A DNA stretch of 64,000 nt, from assembly GCF_000425465.1 (NCBI RefSeq), contig NZ_AUDM01000010.1, positions 81,551-145,550 on the forward strand, written 5' to 3'. Position numbers and translations under genes: made by a program. Below are positions 62,648 through 64,000 of this stretch, piece after piece; the first letter of the stretch is position 1; the number at the start of each line of letters is the position of its first letter. Under the pieces are notes generated by a model. It had not been told where the DNA came from. It did not search any database and saw only the letters and a program-made list of their open reading frames with translations. Source of the DNA: Flavobacterium filum DSM 17961. GTDB lineage: Bacteria > Bacteroidota > Bacteroidia > Flavobacteriales > Flavobacteriaceae.

Positions 62648-63541
62648 CTAGTTAACACAGTAACAAACTTTTATTTTGGCTCGTTCATGTAATTTCAATA
62701 TTTGTGATGATAATTCGATTAGCTCTAAATTTGTATTAAAATTAATAATATTAAAATTTACTGGTTTACTCTTTATGTACTTTATATAATTCGAATACAA
62801 TAAATTATCCTCAAATGTTACAAAAACGACATTAAAATTTGATTCAATTTCAGACCAAAAACCTTGATTTTCAAAGGATATTTTTTTATCTTTAAAATTA
62901 ATACCTTCATTTGTAACTTTTAAACATTCTATTTTTTTATTTAAGAGTTGTTCATCAATAATTTCTTGTTGTAATGAATAAACTGCGGTTGTTACATTTT
63001 TAATTGGAAAGACACTTGTTTCTGGTGTTGGAAGAAAATCATCATGTTTGACTTGATTTTCTGCATTAATTTCTTCCATTTCTTGATTAGTATATTGGTA
63101 TTTTGGTGCACTAAATTTAAAAAATGATGGAGCAAGTTTTGTTTTCAAACCAATTACATCATTACTTTCATTTGAATTAGCTAAATTACAACGTAGAATA
63201 ACTACTGGATTAGCTGCTGAAGAAATTTCTGTAAAAACTTTATCAAAAAAATTAAATTTTGTATTAATATCAATAAACAAATGAATGTTTTTAAATTCTC
63301 CAAAAGTAACGGTATAATCCAAATTGAGGTCTTTATAATTCCCTAATAATCTCTCTTTTAGATCATAAATCATAATAGTATCACCATCAAATGTTATGAT
63401 ATTATCATTTGAAATTGTAATGGAATGAAAGGGAATTCCACGCACTCTAAAATTATTATGCTCAATTTTTGGCAACGTAATTTGATTTTGTGAAATTGAG
63501 AAATTAAAACACAAAAGAACAAAAATCTTTATTTTACGCAT
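62648..63541 (-). CDS. Secreted protein of unknown function, faintly ExbD-like
   Basis: The 297-residue protein has a signal peptide (1-17, ending SISQ). Two stretches, near 40-115 (ISNDNIITFDGDTIMIYDL, then LFIDINTKFNFFDKVFTEI) and 190-290, follow the pattern of ExbD/TolR periplasmic domains: a coded strand, a short helix, then a hydrophobic strand. The resemblance is weak, and the single ExbD membrane helix is replaced by a cleavable signal. No exbB or tonB gene is adjacent. The next feature upstream is the IS110-type element. Confidence 0.55.
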   Translation of the reverse strand: MRKIKIFVLLCFNFSISQNQITLPKIEHNNFRVRGIPFHSITISNDNIITFDGDTIMIYDLKERLLGNYKDLNLDYTVTFGEFKNIHLFIDINTKFNFFDKVFTEISSAANPVVILRCNLANSNESNDVIGLKTKLAPSFFKFSAPKYQYTNQEMEEINAENQVKHDDFLPTPETSVFPIKNVTTAVYSLQQEIIDEQLLNKKIECLKVTNEGINFKDKKISFENQGFWSEIESNFNVVFVTFEDNLLYSNYIKYIKSKPVNFNIINFNTNLELIELSSQILKLHERAKIKVCYCVN

Positions 63542-63869
63542 AATTAACTAAAATAGATATAAAAAAAAGAGCACTTAACTAATTTCACAATAACCTATCA
63601 GGATAAAAGACGTTTTCTCCAAAACTGTTGTAACCATGCTCCGCAAACGTCTCATATCTTTACAAAGTAAACAAATAAGGTTGTAATAACTACCAAGGTC
63701 TAGATACATTTTTATGATATTGTTCGGGAGGAATATCAACCTTATTTTAATCATATATTGAATTTGAATTAGTACTTAAACACTTTATTTTTATATAGAG
63801 ATGTTGCATAAAATATGAGATAAAATCCAATATGATTTTGTTTACTTAACATTTTTAAATTTTTGAAAT
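63542..63869 (+). ncRNA. Leader of the IS110 element, candidate bridge RNA region
   Basis: This 328-base non-coding stretch precedes the transposase. Two strong stems are visible. AGACGTTT (63608-63615) pairs with AAACGTCT (63645-63652) around 29 bases. AAATAAGGTTG (63673-63683) pairs with CAACCTTATTT (63737-63747) around 53 bases. Known IS110-group elements encode their bridge RNA in this left-end position, with two such internal loops that bind target and donor DNA. The element boundary cannot be set from this copy alone, and part of the stretch may be the neighbour's promoter. Confidence 0.5.
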
Positions 63870-64000
63870 ATGCTAAAGTATTCTGTTGGACTTGACGTTT
63901 CAAGTAAAAAAATTGATTGTTGTATTAGTGTTATTGACATTAATCAAAGAGTAACTGTAAAATCCAGTATTTCTATTTCCAATGATTTAAAAGGGTTTAA
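63870..64000 (+). CDS. IS110 family transposase, N-terminal part only
   Basis: The first 43 codons are visible before the window ends: MLKYSVGLDVSSKKIDCCIS, then VIDINQRV. The hydrophobic strand with GLDVSSKKID is the RuvC-like first strand of the IS110 DEDD recombinase, with Asp9 as the first catalytic acid. The Tnp20 domain with its serine lies beyond the edge. These enzymes work with a bridge RNA and leave no target duplication. The reading is clear but rests on a short stretch. Confidence 0.85.
   Translation, partial: MLKYSVGLDVSSKKIDCCISVIDINQRVTVKSSISISNDLKGF

Overview
The window is AT-rich chromosomal DNA of a Bacteroidota member, most likely family Flavobacteriaceae (Flavobacterium-like). 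Evidence: a carboxypeptidase-regulatory-domain TonB receptor, a type IX secretion cargo protein with a C-terminal sorting tail, DUF4252, DUF4199, DUF4290 and DUF5686 proteins, promoters of the TTTG-N19/20-TAnnTTTG type, start codons without Shine-Dalgarno sequences, and 6S RNA between zapA and rny. Most genes are housekeeping genes and most stretches look like stable core genome.

Layout. 1-3916: start of an S41 peptidase lipoprotein (minus), then an ECF sigma operon with an anti-sigma-like protein, two DUF4252 proteins and a surface protein. 3979-10056: rpmE2, DUF4199, a family 2 glycosyltransferase, a lone ORF6N gene, a phosphohexomutase and an MsbA-like ABC exporter. 10141-15780: a DUF2971 gene, then a minus-strand group of an M23 peptidase, a TonB receptor and a lipoprotein with Ca-binding loops. 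15962-20504: small coiled-coil gene, zapA, 6S RNA, rny, an unknown membrane protein, a second DUF4199. 20593-30285: xerD, three small outer-membrane barrels, two M14 peptidases, aroQ, a DUF5686 protein. 30357-38637: murA operon, an AAA ATPase, recQ, fmt, HU, yqgE, a class IV aminotransferase and a START-like protein. 38786-41801: tRNA-Met and a large T9SS cargo protein. 41865-50464: a PIN toxin-antitoxin cassette, hisS, a MacB-like permease, prmC, GNAT, ribD, HAD, EamA, YigZ and a thioesterase. 50663-54917: dnaA, LMW-PTP, an RsmI-like methyltransferase and an AAA/DUF4143 ATPase cassette. 54919-62055: cell-wall genes (a lysozyme-like protein, mltG, dapF), htrA and a long GAPDH. 62194-64000: two unknown secreted proteins and the left part of an IS110-family element.

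The most interesting signal is shared by two small accessory cassettes. The DUF4143 ATPase gene and the DUF6364/PIN toxin-antitoxin pair each sit exactly at the 3' end of a housekeeping gene (rsmI-like and hisS). In both cases a second, diverged copy of that gene's last codons lies on the far side of the cassette. For rsmI the displaced copy encodes the same 15 C-terminal residues through synonymous codons and a different stop codon. This suggests a gain of accessory genes by exchange of gene 3' ends, with no integrase visible. At the right edge, the non-coding leader of an IS110 transposase holds two strong stem-loops and is a candidate bridge RNA.

Limits: alignments and motif positions were read by eye; no database search or folding was run.
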